Positions 35,670-44,232 of a stretch of DNA of 64,000 nt are shown piece by piece (positions within the stretch are counted from its first letter, which is position 1; every line of letters starts with the position of its first letter). The stretch is taken from NCBI RefSeq assembly GCF_014836615.1, contig NZ_JACSQN010000010.1:62001-126000 (forward strand). Reading direction: 5' to 3'. Made by a program: the position numbers and the translations under genes. Source of the DNA: Sporosarcina quadrami. GTDB taxonomy: Bacteria > Bacillota > Bacilli > Bacillales_A > Planococcaceae. Below the pieces are notes generated by a model. That model searched no databases, was not told the DNA's origin, and was given only the letters and a program-made list of their open reading frames with translations.

Positions 35670-36860
35670 TTATTTTGCGTTTTCCTTATTCGCGAATAGA
35701 CCTTCGAATGTATCGCCTGCCATTTTATCGGCTGTCCGCAATACGTGTCCGTATGTGTCCATCGTAATTCTGATAGACGAGTGTCCAAAACGTTCTGAAA
35801 TGACTTTCGCATGGATGTTCTGTGCAATCATCAAACTGGCTGACGTGTGCCGTATGTCATGTAACCGTATATATCTGAATCCCGTTCTGTCCGTGAACCT
35901 CTTCCACCAGGTCGATGGGGTAGTAGGGTAGAAATGTGAACCATCCACGTTGCAGAATACCCATGATCTATTATGTTCCGCCCATTTGTCGCCCATTATC
36001 AGTTTATTTTTCATACAATCAATTTTAAACCGCTTCAATTCATCCATTACAGATGGTGCAAGAGAGACGAGTCGGTTTGAAGTCTTAGATTTAGGCGGTT
36101 TGATGTGTGGACCATTACGAGTGTTTACGATCGTTTGGGAAATATCAATCAATCCATTTTCAAAGTCAATCTTGTCCCACTCCAAACCAAGTCCTTCACC
36201 TCTTCGTAATCCACCTACAATCAATAAAGTCATGAACATTCTCCAATGGCTGTCTTCCTCTTCTAACAGTGTGAGTAGTGTTGAAACCTCTTCAAAATCA
36301 TACACATTCAAAGTTCTAGCTTCTTCATTTTTATTCCTCGGTTTGCTGACGCCTTCCATTGGATCCTCTTTAATCAATCGTTTCTGTTTTGCATATTTGA
36401 AAATACTTTTCAGCGTGTTGTATACGCTTTGTTGGGAAGTCGTAGCGAGTGGCTTGTCAGAGCCGTCTTTCCTTTTTAGATTGTGGAGAAGGTCATCCAA
36501 AAGGGAAGGGTTCACGTCCTGCAAATTCCAATGTCCGATATTCGGTAGGATGTGCGTGTCCAATATAGATAAATGATTGGTGATAGTCGTTTCAGAGAGT
36601 TCTTTGTAAGCGTACTTCTCTTTCCATTCTTCAATGAATGCAGATACCGTCATTTTACCTGGAACGATGTACGCGCCCGATAAGGCTTCTTGTTTGAACT
36701 TTAGATACTCATGGTTCAGATATTCCCTCAGTTGCTTAGGAGTCATCTTCTCGGTAATAGTAATGGTCTTAGTTCTTCTTCTATATTTTCCGTCGGCTCC
36801 ACGTCCCAGGCTGACAGTGAAAAAATAGGAATCATCGCCACGCTTTTGGATATTAGCCAC
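35670..36860 (-). CDS. int: Tyrosine-type site-specific integrase
   Basis: 396 residues, GTG start with AAAGGAG upstream. N-terminal arm-binding domain (1-65), core-binding SAM-like domain (about 66-165), catalytic domain (about 180-385) with the tyrosine-recombinase residues Arg219/220 (GLRRGEG), His334 and Arg337 (HDIRHTS), His360 and nucleophile Tyr370 (TMDTYGH). It should catalyse integration at the 3' end of tRNA-Ala, 200 bases from its stop. It is the closest gene to attL, as usual for such elements. Confidence 0.95.
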   Translation of the reverse strand: MANIQKRGDDSYFFTVSLGRGADGKYRRRTKTITITEKMTPKQLREYLNHEYLKFKQEALSGAYIVPGKMTVSAFIEEWKEKYAYKELSETTITNHLSILDTHILPNIGHWNLQDVNPSLLDDLLHNLKRKDGSDKPLATTSQQSVYNTLKSIFKYAKQKRLIKEDPMEGVSKPRNKNEEARTLNVYDFEEVSTLLTLLEEEDSHWRMFMTLLIVGGLRRGEGLGLEWDKIDFENGLIDISQTIVNTRNGPHIKPPKSKTSNRLVSLAPSVMDELKRFKIDCMKNKLIMGDKWAEHNRSWVFCNVDGSHFYPTTPSTWWKRFTDRTGFRYIRLHDIRHTSASLMIAQNIHAKVISERFGHSSIRITMDTYGHVLRTADKMAGDTFEGLFANKENAK

Positions 36861-36872
36861 TAGATCACTCCT

Positions 36873-37457
36873 TTAATTTTCTTTGAAATCATCGTCATAA
36901 TTTATATCTATTCCATCAGAATCTTTCCACTCATTTATGTTCTTGAATGCATTTCTTTCATTAAGGTATGCCGCTTTAATCTCTTCGTCGGATGGATAGT
37001 TTTTCTGTTTGTCCTCAAATAAAGCATTAAGAATTTTATAAACCATTATTTTTTCTTTAGAAGTTAACTTATATTTATCGAAGTACACATTTCCATTAAG
37101 CAATTCTTCAATGTCGGTAAATTCTTTTTTCCTATATTCTTCAATTAAAAATACTTCGTTCTGTTTTTCTATATAATCGTCAAATTGCTCAGATGTCATT
37201 GAGTTGAAAAATTCCTCTTGTTGTTGCCGTATTAATAATTCCTCTTTTGTATAGTAGCCCGCTGCAACCATTAAGTCGAAATGAGATACACCTAATGGAT
37301 CAGCCAATTTATGCAAAACGTCATTTGAAGGTTTTGTGTTTTTTCCTGTTTCAATTTGTGAGAGATAAGGATGTGAAACGCCTGATAGTTCTGCTAGTTT
37401 TCTTATTGAAAATCCTTTGTTTAATCTTTGTTCCTTTATAAATTCACCTATTACCAA
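36873..37457 (-). CDS. XRE-family phage-type repressor
   Basis: About 194 residues from a TTG at 37457 with AGAGGTGG 8 bases upstream; a GTG at 37469 lacks good spacing. Residues 5-65 are an XRE helix-turn-helix domain (IRKLAELSGVSHPYLSQIETG), followed by an acidic C-terminal half of about 130 residues without recognised domain. It precedes the integrase gene by 12 bases, so both are probably one leftward operon. It is divergent from the excisionase-like gene, with three 16-base operators between, and is the likely master repressor of the element. No peptidase (LexA-like) motif is visible, so SOS self-cleavage is unlikely. Confidence 0.85.
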   Translation of the reverse strand: MVIGEFIKEQRLNKGFSIRKLAELSGVSHPYLSQIETGKNTKPSNDVLHKLADPLGVSHFDLMVAAGYYTKEELLIRQQQEEFFNSMTSEQFDDYIEKQNEVFLIEEYRKKEFTDIEELLNGNVYFDKYKLTSKEKIMVYKILNALFEDKQKNYPSDEEIKAAYLNERNAFKNINEWKDSDGIDINYDDDFKEN

Positions 37458-37491
37458 TAAAAACGCCACCTCTCTAGACTCTTTATAATAT

Positions 37492-37602
37492 ATGATAACA
37501 AAAACGGTTGATAAATCAAACGGAAATAAACAAATCGCTTATAATGGTTGACAAAACAACCGATTGAATATTATGATAGGGTTAACGGTTGATATACCAA
37601 CC
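37492..37602. promoter_or_regulatory. Divergent control region with three repressor operators
   Basis: Three copies of GGTTG-N6-CAACC: 37506-37521 (one mismatch), 37546-37561 and 37587-37602 (both perfect). The rightward promoter TTGACA (37549-37554)-18-TATGAT (37573-37578) overlaps the second. A leftward promoter TTGATT (37519-37514)-16-TATCAT (37497-37492) overlaps the first. This is the layout of a lysogeny switch. Confidence 0.8.
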
Positions 37603-37625
37603 ACTAAAAATGGAGGGAAGAAAAA

Positions 37626-37844
37626 ATGTCAAGAAAACAAGAGGTAGAAGGTATCAAAAAAATTGTACTTACAGTAAAAGAAGTCGCCGAACTACTGGAT
37701 GTTTCCACAACTACCATCTATACAATGGTGCGTTGCTCGGAAATTCCACACACACGGATTCGTTCGAAGATTGTCTTTCATGCACCAACAATTGAAAAGT
37801 GGGTCGCAGGCGAAAGCCACGAAAGAGAGGTTGTTCAGCTGTGA
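37626..37844 (+). CDS. Excisionase-like helix-turn-helix protein
   Basis: 72 residues, ATG with GGAGGGAAG upstream. The sequence LTVKEVAELLDVSTTTIYTM (15-34) is a MerR/excisionase-type winged helix-turn-helix, and the PHTRIRSKIVFHAPTIEKW segment is typical of the excisionase family (HTH_17). It is the first gene under the rightward promoter and is probably needed for excision or for activating the element. Confidence 0.75.
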   Translation: MSRKQEVEGIKKIVLTVKEVAELLDVSTTTIYTMVRCSEIPHTRIRSKIVFHAPTIEKWVAGESHEREVVQL

Positions 37845-37948
37845 CAGATTGGGGCATTTTCCTAGCATATGCAATCCCGGCATTCGCAATCATGAGTGTG
37901 TGGCTGGGATCGTACTGGCGGAGTTTAGGCGAAGAGGGAGGTGAATAA
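37841..37948 (+). CDS. 35-residue small membrane protein
   Basis: GTG start whose last two bases overlap the stop of the preceding gene (GTGA); GAGAGG lies upstream at suitable distance. The peptide begins MTDWGIFLAYAIPAFAIMS and has one transmembrane helix with a short acidic tail. The frame ends inside the ribosome site of the next gene. Coding is supported by coupling and composition only. Confidence 0.55.
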   Translation: MTDWGIFLAYAIPAFAIMSVWLGSYWRSLGEEGGE

Positions 37949-37949
37949 T

Positions 37950-38129
37950 ATGAACTACGAAAAGCACATGAAATCTTCAATTGCATTCTTCAGAAGCATG
38001 GCAGAGAAGAACAGGGGAGAAGAGAAAACGAATTCGGATTTTCAAGAAGGCCATACAGTTGGTGCGGCGATTGCTTGGGATGTTGCAGCCAATCACTTGG
38101 AAGCGTTACTCAGATGGGAGGGTAAGTAA
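37950..38129 (+). CDS. Small protein of unknown function
   Basis: 59 residues from ATG 37950 with GGGAGG 8 bases upstream. Hydrophilic helical protein (MNYEKHMKSSIAFFRSM, AAIAWDVAANHLEALL). No family recognised. It lies in the tight early operon of the element. Confidence 0.6.
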   Translation: MNYEKHMKSSIAFFRSMAEKNRGEEKTNSDFQEGHTVGAAIAWDVAANHLEALLRWEGK

Positions 38130-38486
38130 TTGGCGAAACGTGACCAATTGTCCATACATCTTTTGAAAGTGCTGGATCAGCATGTAAGGAACATTCCTTA
38201 CTATTCGCGACTGGTCGGCGGAGAAGAGAAACTTCCAAAAAATTATGGTTCTTATGTTGAGCAACTGACGAGGATTGACGAAGCGAACCGAATCATTAAG
38301 GCAGCCGAGGAAGCATTTAACGAATTAGAGCCAAGAAAGAAGTCGCTCATTAGCTTGTATTATTTCGAGGATAAGGAACCTACTCTTGGGGCATCGGCGG
38401 AACTGTCAGAATTCAGCAAGTCGGGAGCAGGCAGAGCGAAAAAAGATTATCTGTGGCTCATCGCAAGAAAATTAGGTTGGATATGA
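38130..38486 (+). CDS. Phage-type small protein, possibly ArpU/sigma-region-4-like regulator
   Basis: 118 residues, TTG start directly after the preceding stop, with GGGAGGG upstream. The second half, from about residue 64, reads LEPRKKSLISLYYFEDKEPT and ends in GAGRAKKDYLWLIARKLG. This is the pattern of ArpU-like late-transcription regulators, which carry a sigma region 4-like helix-turn-helix. The match is by eye and weak. Confidence 0.5.
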   Translation: MAKRDQLSIHLLKVLDQHVRNIPYYSRLVGGEEKLPKNYGSYVEQLTRIDEANRIIKAAEEAFNELEPRKKSLISLYYFEDKEPTLGASAELSEFSKSGAGRAKKDYLWLIARKLGWI

Positions 38487-38501
38487 AAGGGAGGAACAAC
38501 A

Positions 38502-38801
38502 ATGAATACACAACAGCTTATATCGAAAATGGATGATTCTGTAGGGGAATTATCTTTACAACTGCAATCCTTATATCACATTCAACAGGCATTAGGGCGT
38601 ATGGCTCTAGAAGCAGATGACAAGTATGCAGGAGAAAAGCAATCCCACTTTTTATGGGACCACAATAACACTTTGCAAATGATAGATGCACTTCTATTCA
38701 GGTTAGTAACAGAGATGCGCGAAACACGTAATCAGTTAGCAGAAATTCATGAACAGACGTTAGGGCAACAAAAAGAGCCTTCACTTCCCGGCAAGGAATA
38801 A
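38502..38801 (+). CDS. Hypothetical helical protein
   Basis: 99 residues, ATG with GGGAGG upstream. Predicted mostly alpha-helical with coiled-coil tendency (DDSVGELSLQLQSLYHIQQA). A GAGCCTTC/GAAGGCTC inverted repeat spans its last codons (38775-38812), lacking a T run. Unknown family. Confidence 0.55.
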   Translation: MNTQQLISKMDDSVGELSLQLQSLYHIQQALGRMALEADDKYAGEKQSHFLWDHNNTLQMIDALLFRLVTEMRETRNQLAEIHEQTLGQQKEPSLPGKE

Positions 38802-38906
38802 TTCGAAGGCTCAGTAATATAATCGTTCTGTAATTTTAACACAAAAGTGATGAAGCGACAAACGCTGTTTTCCGGCAGCGCGTTAGGCGAAGAGGGGAAA
38901 TCGCAA

Positions 38907-38990
38907 ATGGCTAACCACCAACCAACGACAAAAATAAGAAGGGGCGTCGTATTAGGACAACCCTCTTCCCGGAAGGAGTTATTTGAATGA
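38907..38990 (+). CDS. 27-residue peptide coupled to the PrimPol gene
   Basis: ATG at 38907 preceded by GAGGGGAAA; the product begins MANHQPTTKIRRGVV. Its stop TGA overlaps the PrimPol ATG (ATGA), and the PrimPol ribosome site (GGAAGGAG) lies within it. Translational coupling suggests it is really translated; function unknown. Confidence 0.5.
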   Translation: MANHQPTTKIRRGVVLGQPSSRKELFE

Positions 38991-39877
38991 ATTCTGTTAT
39001 AGAGAACATAACACAGGAAGACGAAAAAGTAAACAATAATCATTTTGAGAAAATGTTAAAGTCCGCACTGTACTATGCAGAATGGATGAACTGGCATGTT
39101 TTCCCCGTTCATAGTCTCAGTAACGGAAAGTGTACTTGTACAAATCCGAACTGTAAACAAGTTGCGAAGCATCCAATCCCCCATAACGGATTGAAGGCAG
39201 CGACAAACGACATAGAAATCATTGGAAAATGGTGGAATAAGGACTATCCAGGAGCGAATATAGGAATCCGAACAGGTAAAGAATCAGGGATTTTCGTGCT
39301 AGATGTAGATATACACAAAATAGATGGTCGGGAAACACTAGATGAACTGACAACGGAACACGGATCATTGCCTGATACTGTCGAAGCCATAACCGGTTCA
39401 GGTGGCAGCCATTATCTCTTTAACTATCAAGATGGTATCGGTAACAAGGTGAATTTTCAACCAGGACTTGATATTCGAGGAGATGGCGGCTATATAGTAG
39501 CTTCACCGTCGATTCATGAAACAGGAGTTCGATATGAGTGGGAACTGTCGTCACGACCATCAGAAGTGCTTGTAGCAGATGCGCCAAGGTGGTTGGTGAA
39601 TCTCATAAATCCTTCCAGCCGGTCAAATAGCAAAGCAGTAGCGCATGAATCATCACATTGGCACAAGCTTATGCAGGGATTGGCAGAAGGTGAAGGACGT
39701 AATCCTGCAGCGGCTTCGTTAGTTGGCCATCTCCTATCAAGAAGGGTAGATTTGCTTCTAGTTTACGAGATGATGCACCTTTGGAACGAACGCAACGATC
39801 CTCCATTAGATCAAAAGGAATTAGACACGGTAATTGCTAGTATCGCAAAAAAAGAGTTTGAGAGGAGGGGTAGATAG
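38987..39877 (+). CDS. Bifunctional primase/polymerase (PrimPol)
   Basis: 296 residues, ATG with GGAAGGAG upstream. N-terminal PrimPol domain (PF09250): a small zinc-like module CTCTNPNC (49-56) with KHPIPH, metal-binding Asp106 and Asp108 (FVLDVDIH), the SGGSH motif (His142), and DIRGDGGYIVASPS (162-175). The C-terminal part (about 215-296) looks like the PriCT_1 helical domain. It should prime, and perhaps extend, DNA at the element's origin. The helicase gene starts on its last base. Confidence 0.9.
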   Translation: MNSVIENITQEDEKVNNNHFEKMLKSALYYAEWMNWHVFPVHSLSNGKCTCTNPNCKQVAKHPIPHNGLKAATNDIEIIGKWWNKDYPGANIGIRTGKESGIFVLDVDIHKIDGRETLDELTTEHGSLPDTVEAITGSGGSHYLFNYQDGIGNKVNFQPGLDIRGDGGYIVASPSIHETGVRYEWELSSRPSEVLVADAPRWLVNLINPSSRSNSKAVAHESSHWHKLMQGLAEGEGRNPAAASLVGHLLSRRVDLLLVYEMMHLWNERNDPPLDQKELDTVIASIAKKEFERRGR

Positions 39878-41592
39878 TGGCAAAACCCCCATTGGAAATT
39901 ATCAATCTAGCAGAAAGACAAAAGGAAAAAAATCAGAAGCCGGAAATACAAACTGTCCTTCACCCCTCCGGAATCAACGTGAAAATACCTGAAGGATTTG
40001 AAGTGAAGGATGGTCGGCTTTACATTATCGTTTCGGAAGGTAAGGGCGAAAACAAGATTACCTTTCCAGTCCATTTAATCAGGACGTTCCCAATCATCAC
40101 ACGATCTCTTACGAATATCGAACGCTCCGAATACTATTATGAAATATGTTGGCAGAATGAAGGCCGGATGTATAAGGAAGTTGTGCCTGCACTGACCATC
40201 TCGACAGCCGTAGAACTGAAGAAAATATCGAATATGTCCTTAGCCGTAAATGACAATAACGCGAAGAACCTAATTAATTTCTTCGATAAATTTTTACTTA
40301 TAAATAACGTACCATCAAGTGAAATGGTTGAACGTCTCGGTCATGTCGATGGAATGCTTGTTCATCCGCTTCAGAATTTTGGAATCGAAATACTTCCAGG
40401 AGACATAGGGGAAAAGCAAATTTTTGAAGCATTCAAGACTTCAGGGACGAGCGCGGATTGGATAAATTCGGTTTTTAAGTTATTGGAGCCACACCCCAAA
40501 GCGTTATTGATGGTCATTTCATCGTTTACATCGATTATATTGGAAGATTTGAAGTTAGGACCATTCATTATCGATCTATCTGGTCCGACATCAAAAGGAA
40601 AAACATCAGTTTTGAAAGCGGCTGCCAGTGTATGGGGAACTGAATATCTAGTATCTGAATGGAATGGTACAGCAGTCTCTTTTGAAAGGAAATCAGCGTT
40701 TCTGAACAGCTTCCCTCTATTGCTAGACGATAGCATGAAGGCGGACGAGAAACAGCTTCAGCGGTTCATTTACAATTTCAGCGGCGGACGTTCCAAAGGG
40801 CGAGGGAGTATTTCTGGAAGTCAAAAGGAATTCACATGGAATAACTTAATGCTATCGACAGGCGAAACTTCACTATTGGATTACGCAGAACGTGCAGGTG
40901 GAGCGGCGGCGCGTGTACTGCCCATTAAGGGTATTCCTTTTCAAGACGTTGATCACACGTTCTTTAGCAGTCTCTATTCAGCTATGGAAAACAATTATGG
41001 AACAATTGGATTGGAATTCATTAATAAATGGAAGCTGCATATGAACGAATCGTTGCCTATGTACTATCAATACAATGAAATGTTCCAAAGGAAAAGTAAT
41101 GGTAATGAAGTAGTCTCCAGGATTGCCAGGCACTATGCAGCACTCTACTTTACAGCAGGACTATTGATGAAGTTTTTCAATGCATCATTGGATATTGGAT
41201 GGGTAGAAGTCTTGTTTGATCAAATCATTGAAGAGAACAAATCAGTGGACAAGCCTATGCAGATGTTGGAAGCCATCCTTACTGATTTGGATGCTTCGAG
41301 GGAATCAATATCCGGCAAGTATGAAGTCATTAGAGACATGAAAGCCATATACAAAGACGGGACTTTATATGTCACGCCTGCTTACTTAAAAGAGTTCCTG
41401 GGTGTTGAAATGAGCACAATAAGAAATGAATGGCTTAGACGCGGCATTTCCATACAGTGTTCAGATCGGGGGAAGGTTGTAGATTATAAAGGAATTGCGC
41501 ATCACGGAAAAACTCGGCGCGTTGTAGCAATTAACCCTGATTTCATAAAAGAATTAGGATTCGATTTCACCGAATTACACAAGATTACGTAA
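39877..41592 (+). CDS. DUF927 family replicative helicase-like ATPase
   Basis: 571 residues, GTG overlapping the previous stop; GAGGAGGGG upstream. DUF927 domain with P-loop GPTSKGKTS (about 236-244), Walker B FPLLLDDS (about 283-290) and the downstream FSGGRSKGRGS and LMLSTGETSL segments. Such proteins pair with PrimPol in phage satellites and integrative elements and are thought to be replicative helicases. The last codons contain the first copy of the AATTACAC iteron. Confidence 0.85.
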   Translation: MAKPPLEIINLAERQKEKNQKPEIQTVLHPSGINVKIPEGFEVKDGRLYIIVSEGKGENKITFPVHLIRTFPIITRSLTNIERSEYYYEICWQNEGRMYKEVVPALTISTAVELKKISNMSLAVNDNNAKNLINFFDKFLLINNVPSSEMVERLGHVDGMLVHPLQNFGIEILPGDIGEKQIFEAFKTSGTSADWINSVFKLLEPHPKALLMVISSFTSIILEDLKLGPFIIDLSGPTSKGKTSVLKAAASVWGTEYLVSEWNGTAVSFERKSAFLNSFPLLLDDSMKADEKQLQRFIYNFSGGRSKGRGSISGSQKEFTWNNLMLSTGETSLLDYAERAGGAAARVLPIKGIPFQDVDHTFFSSLYSAMENNYGTIGLEFINKWKLHMNESLPMYYQYNEMFQRKSNGNEVVSRIARHYAALYFTAGLLMKFFNASLDIGWVEVLFDQIIEENKSVDKPMQMLEAILTDLDASRESISGKYEVIRDMKAIYKDGTLYVTPAYLKEFLGVEMSTIRNEWLRRGISIQCSDRGKVVDYKGIAHHGKTRRVVAINPDFIKELGFDFTELHKIT

Positions 41593-41831
41593 GGTTAAGT
41601 TATTTGTAATTTGCAAAACGTTGAAGTGAAAAGCTTAATCGACACATATTACAAGAATTACACAATTACACATAATTAATAGCCTTCATATAAAGACAAC
41701 TTTTTTTACTTGGCTATGTTTCTATTACTATATCTACTAGTTTCGGTAATTGTGTAATTGTGTAATTAATTTTTTTTTACCGCATCAATAAAGGATTCCC
41801 CAATTACAAATGCATCAATTAATGTGTAATT
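41573..41831. other. Candidate replication origin with AATTACACA iterons
   Basis: Behind the helicase gene is an AT-rich, gene-free stretch of about 390 bases. AATTACACA or its complement TGTGTAATT occurs at 41573, 41656, 41664, 41751, 41759 and 41823, with partial copies between. Two double copies form a perfect 17-base inverted repeat (41656-41672 and 41751-41767) around a 78-base centre containing T8. Position next to PrimPol and helicase suggests an origin. Confidence 0.6.
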
Positions 41832-41982
41832 TAAGTGTGATTCCGTCGTAATGAATTTCAATTATTCATGTGAACGAAAAATCAAAGTCTGAAGCATAAC
41901 CAGTTTTAAGATTTAGAGGGGAAATCATTTAGTGGGAGAATCTTGCAACCAATTCCAATACTAAATGAAAGAGGTTATGACA

Positions 41983-42234
41983 ATGACAACAGTTTATGTA
42001 GAGCTACAAGAAAGCCTATCAGGAAGTCTCCAATTATTTGTGAAGGAATGCCCATTCTGTCAGAAGCGGCATTATCACGGAATCGGTGAATGGCCAAGAG
42101 ATTCACCATGTACCTATTCAGAAGATGGATTCATCTTACAAGGTGGAACGTATGACTTTCGAATTGATTGGACAGATCCAGCTCATGCAGAACTGAAGGA
42201 AAAGTATTCAGCATTGACGGACAAGCAGTCTTGA
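41983..42234 (+). CDS. Small protein with a zinc-ribbon-like motif
   Basis: 83 residues from ATG 41983, with GAGG 8 bases upstream; the open frame begins 6 codons earlier at another ATG. A CPFCQKRHYHG motif near residue 24 and a further Cys near 43 suggest a metal-binding knuckle. Unknown family. Confidence 0.55.
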   Translation: MTTVYVELQESLSGSLQLFVKECPFCQKRHYHGIGEWPRDSPCTYSEDGFILQGGTYDFRIDWTDPAHAELKEKYSALTDKQS

Positions 42235-42284
42235 TGTGAAAGGAATAATCTTGACGCGGCATAATATGTATAGGGGGTGGTGAG

Positions 42285-42941
42285 TTGAATAAAGCAGATG
42301 ATTATGGAGATTTGAAATGGCAGCTATTTCACTTGTCACAAGCATTAACCAGGGCAAAGCGGATGGAAAAGTATCGGGCGGATTTCTTTGAAGAACTCTA
42401 TGAGTCTATCGTATATCCAAGCGTTAATTTAGACTACAACAATCCTGTCATGCATAGCGCAAAAGTAGACATACAGGCAATACGTATTATCCAATTGAAG
42501 GAAAGATATGACAAGAAAATCCAACAGGAATATGAAAAGCATTTGAGGTGGAAGGATTTACTGGCATGGGCGATTGAAACAGACGAACACCTTCTAATCA
42601 GATACTTTCAGAAGAGGGACTACCTTGAGCCTACTATCGTTATGAGACTGCTACGGCGACTGGAAGTCCGCATTCATGACGAAGAGTTCACGCTTGAAAA
42701 GGAACGTGACGATCTGGCGAAAGAGACTTATAAAATTCACCGTAAAGATTTCCATGATAAGTATGCCGTAAAAATACCACTGGATCACGTGGACAAGCAG
42801 CAGTATTTAATCAATGGCCAGTTTGTTTACATGACACCTGAAGAGTACGCGGAAGATAAAGTAAATAGAAAGGCAGCGTCCGATGAACGGATGAAAAACT
42901 TTATGGCTGATATTAAAAGAAGGAGAGCTGAAGCGACATGA
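42285..42941 (+). CDS. Hypothetical protein of the element
   Basis: 218 residues, TTG start with GGGGGTGG upstream. Charged and helical throughout, with a likely coiled-coil stretch near 120-190 and a basic C-terminus (MADIKRRRAEAT). No family recognised. The next gene overlaps its stop (ATGA), so it opens a small operon. Confidence 0.6.
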   Translation: MNKADDYGDLKWQLFHLSQALTRAKRMEKYRADFFEELYESIVYPSVNLDYNNPVMHSAKVDIQAIRIIQLKERYDKKIQQEYEKHLRWKDLLAWAIETDEHLLIRYFQKRDYLEPTIVMRLLRRLEVRIHDEEFTLEKERDDLAKETYKIHRKDFHDKYAVKIPLDHVDKQQYLINGQFVYMTPEEYAEDKVNRKAASDERMKNFMADIKRRRAEAT

Positions 42942-43198
42942 ATCTGATTGTCCTATTCAGAAGTCTGTTTAAGAAAAGAAAGTGGAAGCGGAAGAAAGAA
43001 CCAATCGACGAGCCAAAACTATCTACACTGGAACGCATTCATATTTTAAAAGAAGGCGGTACCGTCTCGGAAGATTCCACAATACACACTGGATCAGTAT
43101 TGGACAGAATCCATGGAATCAAGAATGAAGAACGAAATGAACCGGCATTCGAATTTATAACTCTTAACAAACAAAACACTAATAGAACAGGAGAATGA
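42938..43198 (+). CDS. Hypothetical protein, basic N-terminus
   Basis: 86 residues, ATG overlapping the previous stop. The N-terminus is FRSLFKKRKWKRKKEP, strongly basic, and the remainder is polar with a repeated (L/V)(E/D)RIH motif (LERIHILKEGG and LDRIHGIKNEE). Unknown family. Confidence 0.5.
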   Translation: MNLIVLFRSLFKKRKWKRKKEPIDEPKLSTLERIHILKEGGTVSEDSTIHTGSVLDRIHGIKNEERNEPAFEFITLNKQNTNRTGE

Positions 43199-43200
43199 AA

Positions 43201-43767
43201 ATGAAATTTATTGAAAACTACTCAAAAGCAATAGAGAAAATCAACCAACGGATCAGCGTTTTGGAAGGCCAGAATGAAACGGATCAGCAGAAGTTGGATC
43301 AGCTGCAGAAAGAATATAAAGGGTACTTACATGAGGGCGACATCGACCAGGCAACTTCCTTACGAAAGCAAATCAAGGAATTGGAAACTGAAATGGAAAC
43401 GCGTTCAGATATGATCGAAGTTTTGCAGGATCCAAAGGGCAGTTTAAAACAGGACGCTGCAATCAAGGCGGCAAAGGAATATCTGAAAGTACGGGAAGAC
43501 TACGGTAAGCGCAGGGAGAAGACGATCAGACGCGTGCAGAAGTTGCAAGCTGAGTACTTAGCTGCACTGCATGAAGCAGTTGATTTCAATAACGAGTTGC
43601 ACGACCTGACCACACAAATCGGGAGGTTGAAGAACGCAACGAACTGGAAGAGTGAGGAAGTGAAGGCTCAGACAGGAGTAGACATGAATACTTACATCAA
43701 TGGTTCACGACTTGAGATTAGCATGCTGGATTACTTCGTTCAACACGGCGAGATATACAGCCGGTGA
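43201..43767 (+). CDS. Coiled-coil protein of the element
   Basis: 188 residues from ATG 43201, with GGAG 7 bases upstream (an ATG at 43195 is too close). Long heptad stretches, for example ISVLEGQNETDQQKLDQLQ and a second near 100-150, indicate an extended coiled coil. It could be a scaffold- or structural-type phage protein, but no family is recognised. Confidence 0.55.
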   Translation: MKFIENYSKAIEKINQRISVLEGQNETDQQKLDQLQKEYKGYLHEGDIDQATSLRKQIKELETEMETRSDMIEVLQDPKGSLKQDAAIKAAKEYLKVREDYGKRREKTIRRVQKLQAEYLAALHEAVDFNNELHDLTTQIGRLKNATNWKSEEVKAQTGVDMNTYINGSRLEISMLDYFVQHGEIYSR

Positions 43768-43830
43768 TAATCCAGAAACATGCTGACTCCCCCCTATGAG
43801 TATTCGAATTGAATGACACAATTCAAGCGA

Positions 43831-43916
43831 GCGCATAGCTTCGTGTAATGCGCAGGAAGTTCCGTGTGACCCCCTACCCCCTAAAAGAAATGATGGATAT
43901 AGGTGTAGGGGGTCAC
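43831..43916. other. Intergenic hairpin cluster (unknown: ncRNA, packaging or regulatory site)
   Basis: GCGCAT/ATGCGC (43831-43853) is followed by a perfect 12-base inverted repeat GTGACCCCCTAC (43866-43877) / GTAGGGGGTCAC (43905-43916) with a 27-base loop. This C/G-rich patch stands out in an otherwise AT-rich element and sits in the 230-base gap ahead of the phage-gene block. There is no T run to make it an ordinary terminator. Confidence 0.55.
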
Positions 43917-43998
43917 GGGAATGTTCATATCTATACAAACTTAATTGATTGTAGAAGAAAATGTAAAAACACATCTATTTATAACTGGAGGAATGAAG

Positions 43999-44232
43999 AT
44001 GAGTAAAAGAGACGAAATGGGCTTCGTGAGATTCGAAGAAAACACAATGGTAATTGATATTAGTCAGGATGAATGGCACAAGATGTACTTCAAGAAACTT
44101 GGAGGAAGACCGATTAATGGAGAAGCCATAAGGAGATTTGCCAGCGAACATATTCGCAACATTGCGCAAAGACATAAAGTAAGCCCTGAAAATTTACGGT
44201 TGATAAATCTTGCGGATGAGCGCGAAGAGTAA
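43999..44232 (+). CDS. Small hypothetical protein upstream of the prohead protease
   Basis: 77 residues from ATG 43999, with GGAGG 7 bases upstream. Mixed alpha/beta, with GRPINGEAIRRFASEHIRNI near 32-51. The family is not recognised. The prohead protease gene overlaps its end. Confidence 0.55.
   Translation: MSKRDEMGFVRFEENTMVIDISQDEWHKMYFKKLGGRPINGEAIRRFASEHIRNIAQRHKVSPENLRLINLADEREE

Noticed and set aside
41593..41982. Terminator or gene in the AT-rich gap after the helicase
   Set aside because: The inverted repeat has a 78-base centre and repeated 8-9 bp words, which fits iterons better; no coding frame is present.
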